Assembly: GCF_003990185.1 (NCBI RefSeq)
Contig: NZ_RZHF01000004.1
Coordinates: forward strand, 186,001-250,000
Reading direction: 5' to 3'
From: Vreelandella nanhaiensis
GTDB lineage: Bacteria; Pseudomonadota; Gammaproteobacteria; Pseudomonadales; Halomonadaceae
Length of the DNA stretch: 64,000 nt
Under the pieces are notes generated by a model, which made no database searches, was not told the DNA's origin, and saw nothing but the letters and a program-made list of their open reading frames with translations. How positions within the stretch are numbered: the first letter of the stretch is position 1; each line of letters begins with the position of its first letter. Positions 9,415 through 18,446 of this stretch are shown here, one piece after another. The translations under genes were made by a program, and so were the position numbers.

Positions 9415-9941
9415 TTTATTGGGAGCTGTTCCTTGCGTTTTTTATTCCTAACATTGTCGGCTATGGCGGTGGACCGGCCATTATTCCTCTGCTTGAAGCC
9501 GAAGTGGTAGGCCGCTATGGCTGGATGACATCGCAAGGCTTTGCTGAAACGCTAGCCCTTGGCAATGCGTTGCCTAGCCCGATCGCCACTAAAATGGCCG
9601 GGTACGTGGGTTATGAAGTGGCCGGTATCGGCGGTGCCGCGGTTGCCATAGCGGCAACAGTGGTTCCTTCAATGTTGCTGATGATCGCCGCGCTGGGACT
9701 TTTGTATCGTCATCGCGAATCGCCTCAAGTCAAGCGTATGAGCCAATGGGTACGCCCAGTGATTGCGATCATGATGGCCTGGCTAACCCTCGGCTTTCTG
9801 CTGGAAGGTGTCAATGGCGCCGGCTGGATACATACGTTGATTATCGGCGTCGTTGCCGTTATTGCTCTGGTACGCTTTAGCCTCCACCCCGCGTTTGTCG
9901 TAATGGCCGCTCTTCTGTATGGCGCATTTATCATCCCTTAA
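9411..9941 (+). CDS. Chromate transporter, second short ChrA subunit
   Basis: A 176-residue CHR-family membrane protein and paralogue of the preceding gene, with the same GGGPAIIPLLEAEVVGRYGW and LALGNALPSPIATKMAGYVG motifs. It starts with the ATG at 9411, overlapping the preceding TGA, so the pair is translationally coupled. Together the two halves supply the six-plus-six helix topology of a full chromate transporter. A hairpin at 9969-10002 closes the operon. Confidence 0.85.
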   Translation: MIYWELFLAFFIPNIVGYGGGPAIIPLLEAEVVGRYGWMTSQGFAETLALGNALPSPIATKMAGYVGYEVAGIGGAAVAIAATVVPSMLLMIAALGLLYRHRESPQVKRMSQWVRPVIAIMMAWLTLGFLLEGVNGAGWIHTLIIGVVAVIALVRFSLHPAFVVMAALLYGAFIIP

Positions 9942-9968
9942 TGCCCGCTCCCCCATACCACATGCCCT

Positions 9969-10002
9969 CAACCGCCGAGTATTTAACGTCTCTCGGCGGT
10001 TG
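9969..10002 (+). terminator. Strong hairpin after the chrA pair
   Basis: CAACCGCCGAG and CTCGGCGGTTG form an 11-bp perfect stem around a 12-nt loop, 28 nt after the stop of the second chromate transporter gene. The downstream T content is low (AATTGG), so it could be a terminator or an mRNA 3' stabilising structure. Confidence 0.55.
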
Positions 10003-10071
10003 AATTGGCTATTGCATTGCAAGCCGCGCATCATGGTAGCCCCTTTTGGCTACTGTTTACGCTAACGCTCT

Positions 10072-11919
10072 ATGCCTCCACTGTTTTCTTCCCCTACCGA
10101 CACGTCGGTTAACGGTTTTTTCAACGTCTTTCGCTACAGCCAGCGAGCTCTCGGCCTTGTTTGGGAAACATCCCGCTGGATGATGTTCGGGCTGGCGCTC
10201 TGCACCCTGGTGGCCGGCGTATTGCCTGCCGCTGGTGCTTGGGTGGGCCAACTGATTGTTGATGGTGTAGTAAGCGCGATGGAAACCTATCGCGATAACA
10301 GCGCCGCAAATCTGATAGTCACTATCACCCCCGTACTTGAGCTTGTCGCTTTAGAGGCACTTATCATTGCGCTTATTGCCTTGGCCCAGCGCGGGCTTTC
10401 TGCCCAACAGTCACTACTTCGTGCGCTGCTGGGCCAGAAAGTGAATGTGATGATTTTAGAAAAAGCGGGCACGCTGTCATTAAGCCAGTTCGAAGATTCA
10501 GAACTGTATGATCAGCTGACACGCGCTCGACGCGAAGCCTCCACGCGCCCTTTGGCGTTAGTGAATAAAACCTTCGGGCTATTGCAAAACGCCATCTCGC
10601 TGGTCAGCTTTAGCGTACTGCTCGTTCAGTTTTCTCCCTGGGCGCTGTTGATACTGGTGGTCGGCGCCCTGCCGGTGTTTATTTCAGAAGCCAAATTTTC
10701 AGGCGATGCCTTTCGGCTATTTCGCCGACGCTCGCCCGAGACGCGCATGCAGGGCTACCTGGAGACGGTACTGGCCCGTGAAGACAGCATTAAAGAGGTC
10801 AAACTGTTTGGTCTTGAGCCACTGTTTTTACAACGTTACCGCGACATTTTTAACCGCCTGTTCACGGAAGACCGCCGCCTAACGCTGCGCCGCGAGGGCT
10901 GGGGCTTTTTGCTTGGCCTGCTAGGCACGCTGACGTTTTATGCCGCTTACGGCTGGGTGGTAATCGAGACGATTGCAGGCACTATCACCCTGGGCCAGAT
11001 GGCCATGTACTTGATGGTATTCAAACAGGGGCAATCCGCGCTTTCTGCAAGCCTCACGGCGATCAGCGGCATGTACGAAGACAACCTTTATCTTTCCAAT
11101 CTCTATGAATATCTGGAACAGCCTACCCAGCAGGAAGGCGGCACACTCAAACAAGGGGCTCTGCCCGGCGACGGGCTGCGCTTTGAAGACGTGAGCTTTG
11201 CCTACCCAGGTGGCAAACAGGTGTTACAGCACATCTCGCTGCACCTGTCACCTGGTCAAAGCCTTGCGTTGGTAGGTGAAAACGGCTCGGGGAAAACCAC
11301 GCTCATTAAGCTGTTAACGCGGCTTTACAACCCCACGCAAGGCCGAATCCTGCTGGATGGGAGTGATCTGCGAGACTGGGAAACCAGTGCGCTACGTAAA
11401 CGTGTTGGGGTCATTTTTCAGGACTTTGTGCGCTATCAGCTGCCGGTGGGCGAAAACCTGGGCGTTGGCGACATTCACGCGTTTAACGATGAAGCGCGCT
11501 GGCAGCAAGCGGCCCACAACGGCATGGCTGATAGCTTTATCAAACGTATGCCCCAAGGCTATAACACCCAGTTAGGCCGCTGGTTTAAAGATGGCCAGGA
11601 ACTCTCCGGCGGGCAGTGGCAAAAGATAGCGCTCTCCCGCGCCTATATGCGCGAAGAGGCCGATATTTTGGTGCTGGATGAGCCCACCGCCGCCATGGAC
11701 GCCGCCGCTGAAGCCGATGTATTTACCCGTTTTCGCCAGCATAGCCGCGATAAAATGACGATTCTCATCTCGCACCGCTTCTCGACCGTACGCAGCGCGG
11801 ATCTCATCCTGGTCATTGATCAAGGAGAGATTATTGAACACGGCACCCATGAAGCGTTACTGGCGATCAATGGCCGCTACGCCCATTTATTTCACCTGCA
11901 GGCGAAAGGCTATCGCTAA
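10072..11919 (+). CDS. ABC transporter, fused permease and ATP-binding protein
   Basis: A 615-residue half-size ABC exporter. The N-terminal half (about residues 25-330) is a six-helix transmembrane domain. The C-terminal half carries Walker A (GENGSGKTT, near residue 403), the signature ELSGGQWQKIALSRA, Walker B ILVLDEPTAAMD and the ISHRFSTV H-loop. It would act as a homodimer. The family is multidrug, lipid or peptide exporters; no substrate is indicated and it has no operon partner. Confidence 0.88.
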   Translation: MPPLFSSPTDTSVNGFFNVFRYSQRALGLVWETSRWMMFGLALCTLVAGVLPAAGAWVGQLIVDGVVSAMETYRDNSAANLIVTITPVLELVALEALIIALIALAQRGLSAQQSLLRALLGQKVNVMILEKAGTLSLSQFEDSELYDQLTRARREASTRPLALVNKTFGLLQNAISLVSFSVLLVQFSPWALLILVVGALPVFISEAKFSGDAFRLFRRRSPETRMQGYLETVLAREDSIKEVKLFGLEPLFLQRYRDIFNRLFTEDRRLTLRREGWGFLLGLLGTLTFYAAYGWVVIETIAGTITLGQMAMYLMVFKQGQSALSASLTAISGMYEDNLYLSNLYEYLEQPTQQEGGTLKQGALPGDGLRFEDVSFAYPGGKQVLQHISLHLSPGQSLALVGENGSGKTTLIKLLTRLYNPTQGRILLDGSDLRDWETSALRKRVGVIFQDFVRYQLPVGENLGVGDIHAFNDEARWQQAAHNGMADSFIKRMPQGYNTQLGRWFKDGQELSGGQWQKIALSRAYMREEADILVLDEPTAAMDAAAEADVFTRFRQHSRDKMTILISHRFSTVRSADLILVIDQGEIIEHGTHEALLAINGRYAHLFHLQAKGYR

Positions 11920-11969
11920 GTGAGTTGCCCTATACCCGGGCGGAGCAGGAGTATTGCCAAAACGCCTGA

Positions 11970-12119
11970 TCAAGCGGCTTGGCGATACCCCCGCAGGGCC
12001 TGGCGCCCTTTACGGGAGTAGCTGCCTTTGCCCTTTTTGGGCGTTTGTTGCTGCATCTTGAACATGGGGGTTCGTAGCTGCGCTTTGAGCGCGTTGTCGC
12101 GAATCTTGTGTTGCTTCAT
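11970..12119 (-). CDS. arfA: Alternative ribosome-rescue factor A
   Basis: A 49-residue basic protein beginning MKQHKIRDNALKAQ and containing KKGKGSYSRKGR. It aligns with E. coli ArfA (IKDNAIEALL then KKGKGSYMRKGK). ArfA binds the empty A site of ribosomes stalled on non-stop mRNA and recruits RF2. The frame is open upstream, but AGGAAG 5 nt before the ATG at 12119 fixes the start. It is shorter than full-length E. coli ArfA and ends just after the basic motif, near the size of the functional truncated form. An AGGGC/GCCCT hairpin lies inside the last codons. It is too short for many gene callers. Confidence 0.85.
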   Translation of the reverse strand: MKQHKIRDNALKAQLRTPMFKMQQQTPKKGKGSYSRKGRQALRGYRQAA

Positions 12120-12147
12120 GGAATCTTCCTGTAAAGCGAATTTATAC

Positions 12148-12174
12148 AAAAAGGTGCCTGCTAAAACAGGCACC
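12148..12174 (-). terminator. Intrinsic terminator of the aldo/keto reductase gene
   Basis: On the minus strand GGTGCCTG and CAGGCACC form an 8-bp stem around TTTTAG, followed by TTTTTG. It begins 47 nt after the aldo/keto reductase stop and separates that gene from arfA, which therefore probably has its own promoter. Confidence 0.8.
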
Positions 12175-12221
12175 GCTAGGACATTACGAAATACTTAATG
12201 TTCCAAAGCACTCACTGAAAA

Positions 12222-13034
12222 TCACTCATCCCAGACGGGTGCAAAGTCAGGGTTAGCGATACGTTCCTTGTGATCCAGCTTGGCAATGCCGGCCATTTCA
12301 CTTTCGCTTAGCACAAGATCAAACGCGGCAATATTGCTTTGGATATTATGTGCTTTGGTGGAAGAGGGAATCGTGATCATGTTGCGCTGATTAACCCAGG
12401 CCAGGGCAATTTGTGCAGGCGTTACGCTATGCGCATCAGCGATCTGCTTGAGGGTGGCATCTTCCATTACCTTGCCTACCGCCAGCGGCATAAAGGCAGT
12501 TACCTGGATACCGTGCTGTTCGCAGCGCTCAACCAGCTTGCGGTTTTGGAGGAAAGGATGCACTTCAATCTGGTTGGTCAGGATTTCGCCTTTACCTAAA
12601 ATCTCCACTGCCTTATCAAGCTGTGCAATAGTGAAGTTGGATACGCCGATATGGCGCGCCTTACCCACCGCTTTGACCTCTTTGAGAGCGGCCAGATAGT
12701 CTTCCATCGGCACTTCGTTGTCCGGCGATGGCCAATGGATCAGCAGCAGGTCAACGTAATCGGTGCCGAGCTTTTCAAGGCTTTCATCAACGCTTTCTTT
12801 CAAGCGCTGTGGCTCCAGGTTGTCGAACCACACTTTGGTGGTTAAAAAGATGTCGCCACGCGGCACGCTGCTGTCGCGGATCGCCTCGCCAACGCCCTTC
12901 TCGTTACCGTAAAACTGAGCGGTGTCGATATGACGGTAGCCCGCTTCAAGCGCAGCATAGATGCTCTCTTTAAGCGTATTGCCTTCCAGGCGAAAGGTAC
13001 CGAAACCGGGGTTAGGCATGACATTTTGCATCAT
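12222..13034 (-). CDS. Aldo/keto reductase (2,5-didehydrogluconate reductase-like)
   Basis: A 270-residue TIM-barrel oxidoreductase of the aldo/keto reductase superfamily. The catalytic Asp and Tyr lie in DTAQFYGNE (about residues 37-45), the Lys in FLTTKVWF and the His in LLIHWPSP. The NADPH-binding region near the C-terminus has TIPSSTKAHN. An ATG at 13040 directly abuts AAAGG, so the ATG at 13034, with proper spacing, is preferred. The closest functional group is DkgB-like reductases of small carbonyls such as methylglyoxal. Confidence 0.88.
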   Translation of the reverse strand: MMQNVMPNPGFGTFRLEGNTLKESIYAALEAGYRHIDTAQFYGNEKGVGEAIRDSSVPRGDIFLTTKVWFDNLEPQRLKESVDESLEKLGTDYVDLLLIHWPSPDNEVPMEDYLAALKEVKAVGKARHIGVSNFTIAQLDKAVEILGKGEILTNQIEVHPFLQNRKLVERCEQHGIQVTAFMPLAVGKVMEDATLKQIADAHSVTPAQIALAWVNQRNMITIPSSTKAHNIQSNIAAFDLVLSESEMAGIAKLDHKERIANPDFAPVWDE

Positions 13035-13222
13035 TGGCATCCTTTTCTATTGATAGCGTGTTAATAACCATGGGGCAGCCATCGCGTGACTTCAACCATC
13101 CCTTTAAAAGCTTTTAATAGGTTTGGTGTTAAACAGGCGGAATTTACGGGCTTTTTGATCCACGTTTGGCTTCATAAGCGATAGAATTATAAAAAATTCG
13201 CTTGCTAACAAAGATACCGCCC

Positions 13223-14482
13223 ATGCCCACACATAACGACACGCTTGCGGCTACCGATGCTCCGCTGCTTCCCATTCATCGCCAACCGGGCTTTTTGAGC
13301 TTTCTTCTCTCCCGCCTTGCCGCCGTTTTTGCCATGCAAATTCAGGCTATTGTGGTGGCCTGGCAGGTATATGACATTACCCGTGATGCCATGTCGCTTG
13401 CCTATGTGGGGCTTGCGCAGTTTCTGCCTATGGTGATTTTACTGCTGCCCGCGGGGGATGTGGTTGACCGCTTTCCTCGCAAGCGCATCCTGCAAATGAG
13501 CTGGGCGGTACAGGCTATCTGTAGTGCCCTGCTGCTTTTATTGGCGCAGGCCAACCACGGTAGCGTCATTGAATTCTATGCCGTGCTGGCCCTGTTTGGC
13601 TGCGCCCGGGCCTTTACTGGCCCTACGCTTCAAAGCCTGTTGCCCAATATTGTACCCCGTGCCCAGCTGGCCCAGGCCATTGCGCTGAACAGCTCCATCA
13701 TGAAAGTTGCTGTGATCAGCGGGCCATTGCTGGGCGGCGTGCTTTACAGTGTGGGCGGCGGTAGCTTGGCCTATACCGTCTGCTTGGGCTGCTTTATTGT
13801 CGCGCTTGTCTTACTGGTGCTGGTACCGGTGCGCTATGTTGAGAAAACTCAGGTATTGGAAAGCACGGCCTGGAAGCGTTTTTCCGCAGGCATTCGTTAT
13901 ATCCGCTATCAGCCGATTATTCTGGGCGCCATTTCCCTGGATCTGTTTGCTGTGCTGCTGGGCGGCGTTGTGGCGCTACTGCCTATTTACGCTCAGGAAG
14001 TCTTGCATGTGGGTCCTGAAGGGCTAGGCGCACTGCGTAGCGCAATAGCGGTGGGTGCGCTATTGATGGGGCTTTATCTTGGCGTTCGCGGCATCAAGCG
14101 GCGCGCCGGACACGTGATGTTTGCCGCCGTGGCCGTGTTCGGCCTGGCGAATCTGGTGTTTGCGTTCTCCACCCTGTTCTGGGTGTCGATGATCGCTATG
14201 CTGGTAGCAGGTGCGGCCGATATGATCAGCGTTTATGTGCGCACCACTGTGATTCAGCTAGCCACGCCAGATGAAATGCGCGGCAGGGTCAACGCCGTTA
14301 ATATGCTGTTTATTGGCTCAAGTAATGAATTAGGCGAGTTCCGCGCGGGCAGTATGGCCGCCGGGTTTGGCGTGGTGCCCGCCGCGGTGATCGGCGGCGT
14401 AGGCACGCTGGCAGTGGTCGGCCTGTGGATGCGTCTATTCCCGACGCTATGTCGGGTCGACCGCTTCGATGATGCCCGCTGA
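13223..14482 (+). CDS. MFS transporter, EntS-like
   Basis: A 419-residue protein with about 12 hydrophobic helices. It has the MFS loop 2-3 signature in the form GDVVDRFPRKRIL (about residues 85-97) and a C-terminal half containing STLFWVSMIAMLVAGAADMISVYVRTTVIQ cut into normal helices. The N-terminal GFLSFLLSRLAAVFAMQIQ resembles the EntS/enterobactin exporter group. The ATG at 13223 is preferred over an upstream TTG. Its 3' end overlaps the convergent cobA 3' end by 36 bp. Substrate unknown. Confidence 0.83.
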   Translation: MPTHNDTLAATDAPLLPIHRQPGFLSFLLSRLAAVFAMQIQAIVVAWQVYDITRDAMSLAYVGLAQFLPMVILLLPAGDVVDRFPRKRILQMSWAVQAICSALLLLLAQANHGSVIEFYAVLALFGCARAFTGPTLQSLLPNIVPRAQLAQAIALNSSIMKVAVISGPLLGGVLYSVGGGSLAYTVCLGCFIVALVLLVLVPVRYVEKTQVLESTAWKRFSAGIRYIRYQPIILGAISLDLFAVLLGGVVALLPIYAQEVLHVGPEGLGALRSAIAVGALLMGLYLGVRGIKRRAGHVMFAAVAVFGLANLVFAFSTLFWVSMIAMLVAGAADMISVYVRTTVIQLATPDEMRGRVNAVNMLFIGSSNELGEFRAGSMAAGFGVVPAAVIGGVGTLAVVGLWMRLFPTLCRVDRFDDAR

Positions 14483-15361
14483 AGAAAGCGCATTAGCGGG
14501 GCTGTTTGCGACCAGGCTCACGACGCTGCCCACCAGAATAACGCAGGGCGATGGCAGCGGGTGGTCCGCCAAGCGCTGGGGCATATCTTTAAGCGTGCCC
14601 ACCAACGCCTGCTGTTCGGGCAGGCTGGCATTGGCTACCAGCATAATCGGCCACTCATCGGGCAGCCCAGCCTGGCGTAGCCCTGCGCAAATGGCCTCTA
14701 CCTTGGAAAGCCCCATATAAAACACCAGGGTTTCATCGCGGCGAGCCAGGGTTTGCCAGTCGGGCGCGCCGCCCTCACGGCATAGCTGTGCGGTAATAAA
14801 GCGCAACTGTTGGGAATGGCCTCGGTCAGTTAGCGGAATCCCCAGGCTCGCGGCAGCAGCAGACGCCGCGGTAATGCCAGGCACGATGTGTGCGGGCACA
14901 TTCGCGCCAGCCAGGGCGGCAAGTTCTTCGCCCATACGCGCAAATATGCCGGGGTCACCGCCTTTCAAGCGCACCACCGATTTGCCAGCGGTCGCCAGCT
15001 TGACCATTAAGGCACCAATTTCTGCCTGGGGCATGCTGTGGTGGCCGCTGGCCTTGCCAACGTAATAGCGCTCGGCTGAAAGCGGAATCAGCCCCAGCAC
15101 ATCGTCGCCTACCAAGCGATCATACACGATAGCATCGGCCTGCATTAACAGCCGAGCGGCTTTCAGCGTTAACAGCTCCATATCCCCGCTGCCCGCACCG
15201 ACCAGATACACATGCCCGGCAGTACATTCGCCCCGCAGCTTAAGCGAAGGAGTGCTTGAGGCGCTGCGCGTGGAGCGCTGGAACGGCGACAGCACGCGCT
15301 GCGTAAAGCGCAACGTGGCCTCAGGCCACTTCTGTATAAGACGCTTGCTTAGCACGCGCAT
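14447..15361 (-). CDS. cobA: Uroporphyrinogen-III C-methyltransferase (siroheme pathway)
   Basis: A 304-residue protein whose tetrapyrrole methylase domain begins near residue 50 with GHVYLVGAGSGDMELLTLKA and contains YDRLV, VRLKGGDPGIFARMGEE and VVPGITAAS-like VPGITAASAAA. It makes precorrin-2 from uroporphyrinogen III with SAM, feeding siroheme for NirB. The first 45 residues form a basic extension outside the domain. GAGGAG with 7-nt spacing points to the ATG at 15361, inside the last 41 bases of nasA, so the two are co-transcribed. Confidence 0.92.
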   Translation of the reverse strand: MRVLSKRLIQKWPEATLRFTQRVLSPFQRSTRSASSTPSLKLRGECTAGHVYLVGAGSGDMELLTLKAARLLMQADAIVYDRLVGDDVLGLIPLSAERYYVGKASGHHSMPQAEIGALMVKLATAGKSVVRLKGGDPGIFARMGEELAALAGANVPAHIVPGITAASAAAASLGIPLTDRGHSQQLRFITAQLCREGGAPDWQTLARRDETLVFYMGLSKVEAICAGLRQAGLPDEWPIMLVANASLPEQQALVGTLKDMPQRLADHPLPSPCVILVGSVVSLVANSPANALSSAGIIEAVDPT

Positions 15362-18059
15362 GTGAACGCTCCTCTTCAATCAGGGACTTCAATTCAGGCA
15401 AACAACTACCGCATTGGGTTCCACAGGCAAGCCGTGCGCCCAGCGCTTCAACGCTGGTATCGCCAGCACGAATGGCATTAACAATGGCCGCTTGGCCCAC
15501 CTGGTGGCAGCTACATACCACAGGGCCGGTATCGGCGGCGCCATATTCCCCCCCCGCCAGCAGTCGGCGCCGGTGCTTATCGCTTATGGTCGTCTCGTTA
15601 AAACGCGCTTCAAGCCAGGCAAGCCCGGGCAACTCGCGCGGCGGGCCGACCATCAGCCACCAGCGCAGCTTGCCTTGCACAATAGCCGCAGCGCGCAGGC
15701 GACCATTGCCGCTGTCTTCACACCACAAGGAAGCTTCGTCAGGTAGCCATTTAGCCAGTAGCGCCAGCCAGTTGTGTACCGGCTTTGCATCTGCCAGCTG
15801 CCAGCGCTGGCAGCCCTGCATGGGCACACGCGCCCAGTAATCGCTTTTACACCACGGGGGCGCTTCCTGCTGGCTATTATCCTCTAATGGTTGGGCAATC
15901 AACAGCGTTGCCTCCCAAGCCGTTTTAAGCGGCGCCAGCGCCACCGCGCCGTGCTTGGCTTCCGGCTGACCTGAAATGGGGTCGGTAATGGCTTTCAGCA
16001 TGGCGCCGCTACGCGCTGATTTACTGAACGCATCGCTCCAGTGCATGGGAATAAACACCTCGCCACGGCGCTGAGCGTTTGAGATGCGCACCCGCCCCCG
16101 GTACGCGCCGCTCGGGGCGGACAATACTGCCAGCTGCTGGTCGCCAATGCCATAGTTCGCGGCATCGTTTGGGTGAAGTTCGATAAACGGCTCATAGCGG
16201 TGATTCATCAACCGGGGTGCGCGTGCCGTTCGGGTCATGGTATGCCACTGATCACGGATACGCCCGGTATTCAGGCGTAACGGATAGGCATCACTCAAGC
16301 GTTGCTCCGGCAAGCGCGGCGTTACCGCAATGAATTTGGCACGTCCATTGTGCGTGGCGAATTCACCGTCTTCAAATAGCCGTGCCGTTCCGTGAGGTGC
16401 TGAACACGTAACCGGCCACTGAATCGGCGCCAGCGCGTCGTAGCCCTCGCGCCCAAGCCCCACCAGGCCGGAAATATCGAAAAGCCGTTTGCTCTCCCCG
16501 TCATTCTCGAAGCCAGAAAGGCGCGCGTGCTCGTCGAAAATTTCATGGGGATGGGTATAGTCAAACGCCTCATGAAAGCCTAAACGTTTGGCGGTTTCGC
16601 AAATAATCCACCAGTCGTGGCGCGCCTGCCCAGGAGCGGGTAGCAAACCACGCTGGCGCGAAATACGCCGCTCGGAATTGGTGACCGTGCCGTCTTTTTC
16701 AGACCATCCTGTAGCGGGCAGAATGATATCGGCGTACGCCAGCAGATCGGTATGGCTTGCGCATTCAGACACAATCACCAACGGGCATTTTTCAAGCGCG
16801 CGCCGCACGCGGACGGCATCCGGCAAGCTGACCGCCGGGTTGGTAGCCATTATCCAAAGCGCCTTTATCTCGCCTCGCTCAACCGCGTCAAAAAGCTCAA
16901 TCGCTTTATAGCCGGGCGCTTGGGGCAATTCGGGAGTTAGCGTTTCAGTCGCCCAGAAGTGCGTAACTCGGTCCAAGGCGCCTGACGTGTGGTAGTCCAT
17001 ATGCGCGGCCAGCTGGTTGGCAAGCCCACCCACCTCGCGCCCGCCCATGGCATTAGGCTGGCCGGTAATCGAGAAAGGCCCCGCCCCCGGCAAGCCGATT
17101 TTGCCGCCCGCCAGGTGGCAATTGATGATCGCATTGCACTTATCAGTACCGCTTGTGGACTGGTTGACGCCCTGGGAATAGAGCGTTACGACATGGAGTT
17201 GACTGGCAAACCAGTAGTAAAAAGTTTCCAGCCGCTCAGGGTCAATATCACACATAGCCGCCACGTCATTTATATCGTGGTGGCTCGCGGCCAGCAGCGC
17301 TTCGTCGAAACTTTCTGTATGGCGATCCAGATAAAGCTGATCCAACTTATTATTCTCAGCCATCCAGGCTAGCAGGCCGTTAAATAGCACCGCATCGCTG
17401 CCAGGTGCGATGCCCAAATAGAGATCGGCAATCTCGCAACTGTCGGTTACGCGCGGGTCGATAACCACCACTCGCATCAGCGGATTGCGCGTTTTGGCGA
17501 CCTTCAAGCGCTGATAAAGTACCGGATGGTTCCAGGCCAGATTCGAGCCCACCAGCACGACCAGTTCAGCCTCTTCGAGATCTTCATAGTTGCAGGGGAC
17601 GGCGTCCGCGCCCAGCGAGCGCTTGTAAGCCGCCACGGCGGAGGCCATGCAGAGCCGCGAGTTGGTATCCAGATGCGGCGTGCCTAAAAAGCCTTTAAAC
17701 AGCTTATTGGCCACATAGTAATCTTCGGTTAGTAACTGCCCTGAAAGGTACGCGGCGACAGATTCAGCGCCATAGGCCGCCCGAGTCGCCTGCAGTCGCT
17801 CAGCCAAGGTAGTCAACGCCACATTCCAGTCAACCGCCTGCCCATCGACCCAGGGCGTTGTGAGCCGGTCATGGTGGCCGAGGGTTTCGTGAAGTGCTGA
17901 GCCTTTGACGCAGAGCCGCCCAAAGTTGGCAGGATGATCACGGTCGCCTTCAACGGCGCTGAGGACGCCGTCGGCCATGGTAGCGGTGACACCACAGCCG
18001 ACACCGCAATAAGGGCACGTCGTGTTTACTTTACAAGCCGAGCGTGTGGCCTGGGACAT
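15321..18059 (-). CDS. nasA: Assimilatory nitrate reductase, molybdopterin subunit
   Basis: A 912-residue molybdoenzyme. An N-terminal [4Fe-4S] site is formed by C15, C18, C22 and a later CVKG cysteine. The Mo-bis-MGD domains follow, with the SRLCMASAVAAY and CNAIINCHLAGG regions. A C-terminal BFD-like [2Fe-2S] domain has C849, C851, C883 and C886. It reduces nitrate to nitrite in the cytoplasm. GGGAGGA 7 nt upstream selects the ATG at 18059. It overlaps cobA and is divergent from the FAD reductase-nirBD operon. A sigma-54 promoter match lies 245 bp upstream. Confidence 0.95.
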   Translation of the reverse strand: MSQATRSACKVNTTCPYCGVGCGVTATMADGVLSAVEGDRDHPANFGRLCVKGSALHETLGHHDRLTTPWVDGQAVDWNVALTTLAERLQATRAAYGAESVAAYLSGQLLTEDYYVANKLFKGFLGTPHLDTNSRLCMASAVAAYKRSLGADAVPCNYEDLEEAELVVLVGSNLAWNHPVLYQRLKVAKTRNPLMRVVVIDPRVTDSCEIADLYLGIAPGSDAVLFNGLLAWMAENNKLDQLYLDRHTESFDEALLAASHHDINDVAAMCDIDPERLETFYYWFASQLHVVTLYSQGVNQSTSGTDKCNAIINCHLAGGKIGLPGAGPFSITGQPNAMGGREVGGLANQLAAHMDYHTSGALDRVTHFWATETLTPELPQAPGYKAIELFDAVERGEIKALWIMATNPAVSLPDAVRVRRALEKCPLVIVSECASHTDLLAYADIILPATGWSEKDGTVTNSERRISRQRGLLPAPGQARHDWWIICETAKRLGFHEAFDYTHPHEIFDEHARLSGFENDGESKRLFDISGLVGLGREGYDALAPIQWPVTCSAPHGTARLFEDGEFATHNGRAKFIAVTPRLPEQRLSDAYPLRLNTGRIRDQWHTMTRTARAPRLMNHRYEPFIELHPNDAANYGIGDQQLAVLSAPSGAYRGRVRISNAQRRGEVFIPMHWSDAFSKSARSGAMLKAITDPISGQPEAKHGAVALAPLKTAWEATLLIAQPLEDNSQQEAPPWCKSDYWARVPMQGCQRWQLADAKPVHNWLALLAKWLPDEASLWCEDSGNGRLRAAAIVQGKLRWWLMVGPPRELPGLAWLEARFNETTISDKHRRRLLAGGEYGAADTGPVVCSCHQVGQAAIVNAIRAGDTSVEALGARLACGTQCGSCLPELKSLIEEERSHARAKQASYTEVA

Positions 18060-18303
18060 ACTGATTTCCTCCCGCTTAAAAAGCAAAAGGCATCCAAGCT
18101 AGCCTCAAAGAAGCCTGCCTGGACGCCGTTGTCTCAGGGACACCTGCACCGGTGCCAAATGTTGCACTGCTGGCATTGAGCACACTTGTTAATAGCCTGT
18201 CGTCTGATGGCGTTAGCGTTGTTATTTGCCCGTCAAACCCGATGGCTGCATTTTATTGTGCCGATAAACCTGTCTGTGCTTTGTTACTTGTTGACAAGGT
18301 AAT

Positions 18304-18319
18304 AGCAAGGCCTGCGCCA
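18304..18319 (-). promoter_or_regulatory. Sigma-54 promoter match for nasA
   Basis: The minus strand reads TGGCGCAGGCCTTGCT, matching the -24/-12 pattern TGGCACG-N4-TTGCW at TGGC, C, TTGC and W. Initiation about 12 bp downstream would give a nasA leader of roughly 230 nt. It faces away from the second sigma-54 match at 18552. Confidence 0.72.
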
Positions 18320-18446
18320 ACAAGCCAAATAAAATAAAAAATCATTTTTAAACAGAAGGTTAAAATACAAAAAAACACCTGCTGGCTTACCTTGCAGGCA
18401 TCTATCTTTCTGCCGCTGGCTATTCACGGTGCACCCTTACCACCTA

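Noticed and set aside
18152..18337. 61-codon plus-strand ORF between nasA and the FAD reductase
   Set aside because: It has no Shine-Dalgarno, no recognisable family and covers the nasA leader and sigma-54 promoter on the other strand.
18253..18345. Minus-strand 30-codon ORF with a hydrophobic N-terminus (MIFYFIWLVGAG)
   Set aside because: It lacks a ribosome-binding site and overlaps the better supported nasA sigma-54 promoter match.
18368..18398. Minus-strand CCTGC/GCAGG hairpin followed by TGTTTTTTTG, looking like a nasA attenuator
   Set aside because: It lies upstream of the minus-strand sigma-54 promoter match, so it would not be in the nasA transcript; the stem is only 5 bp.
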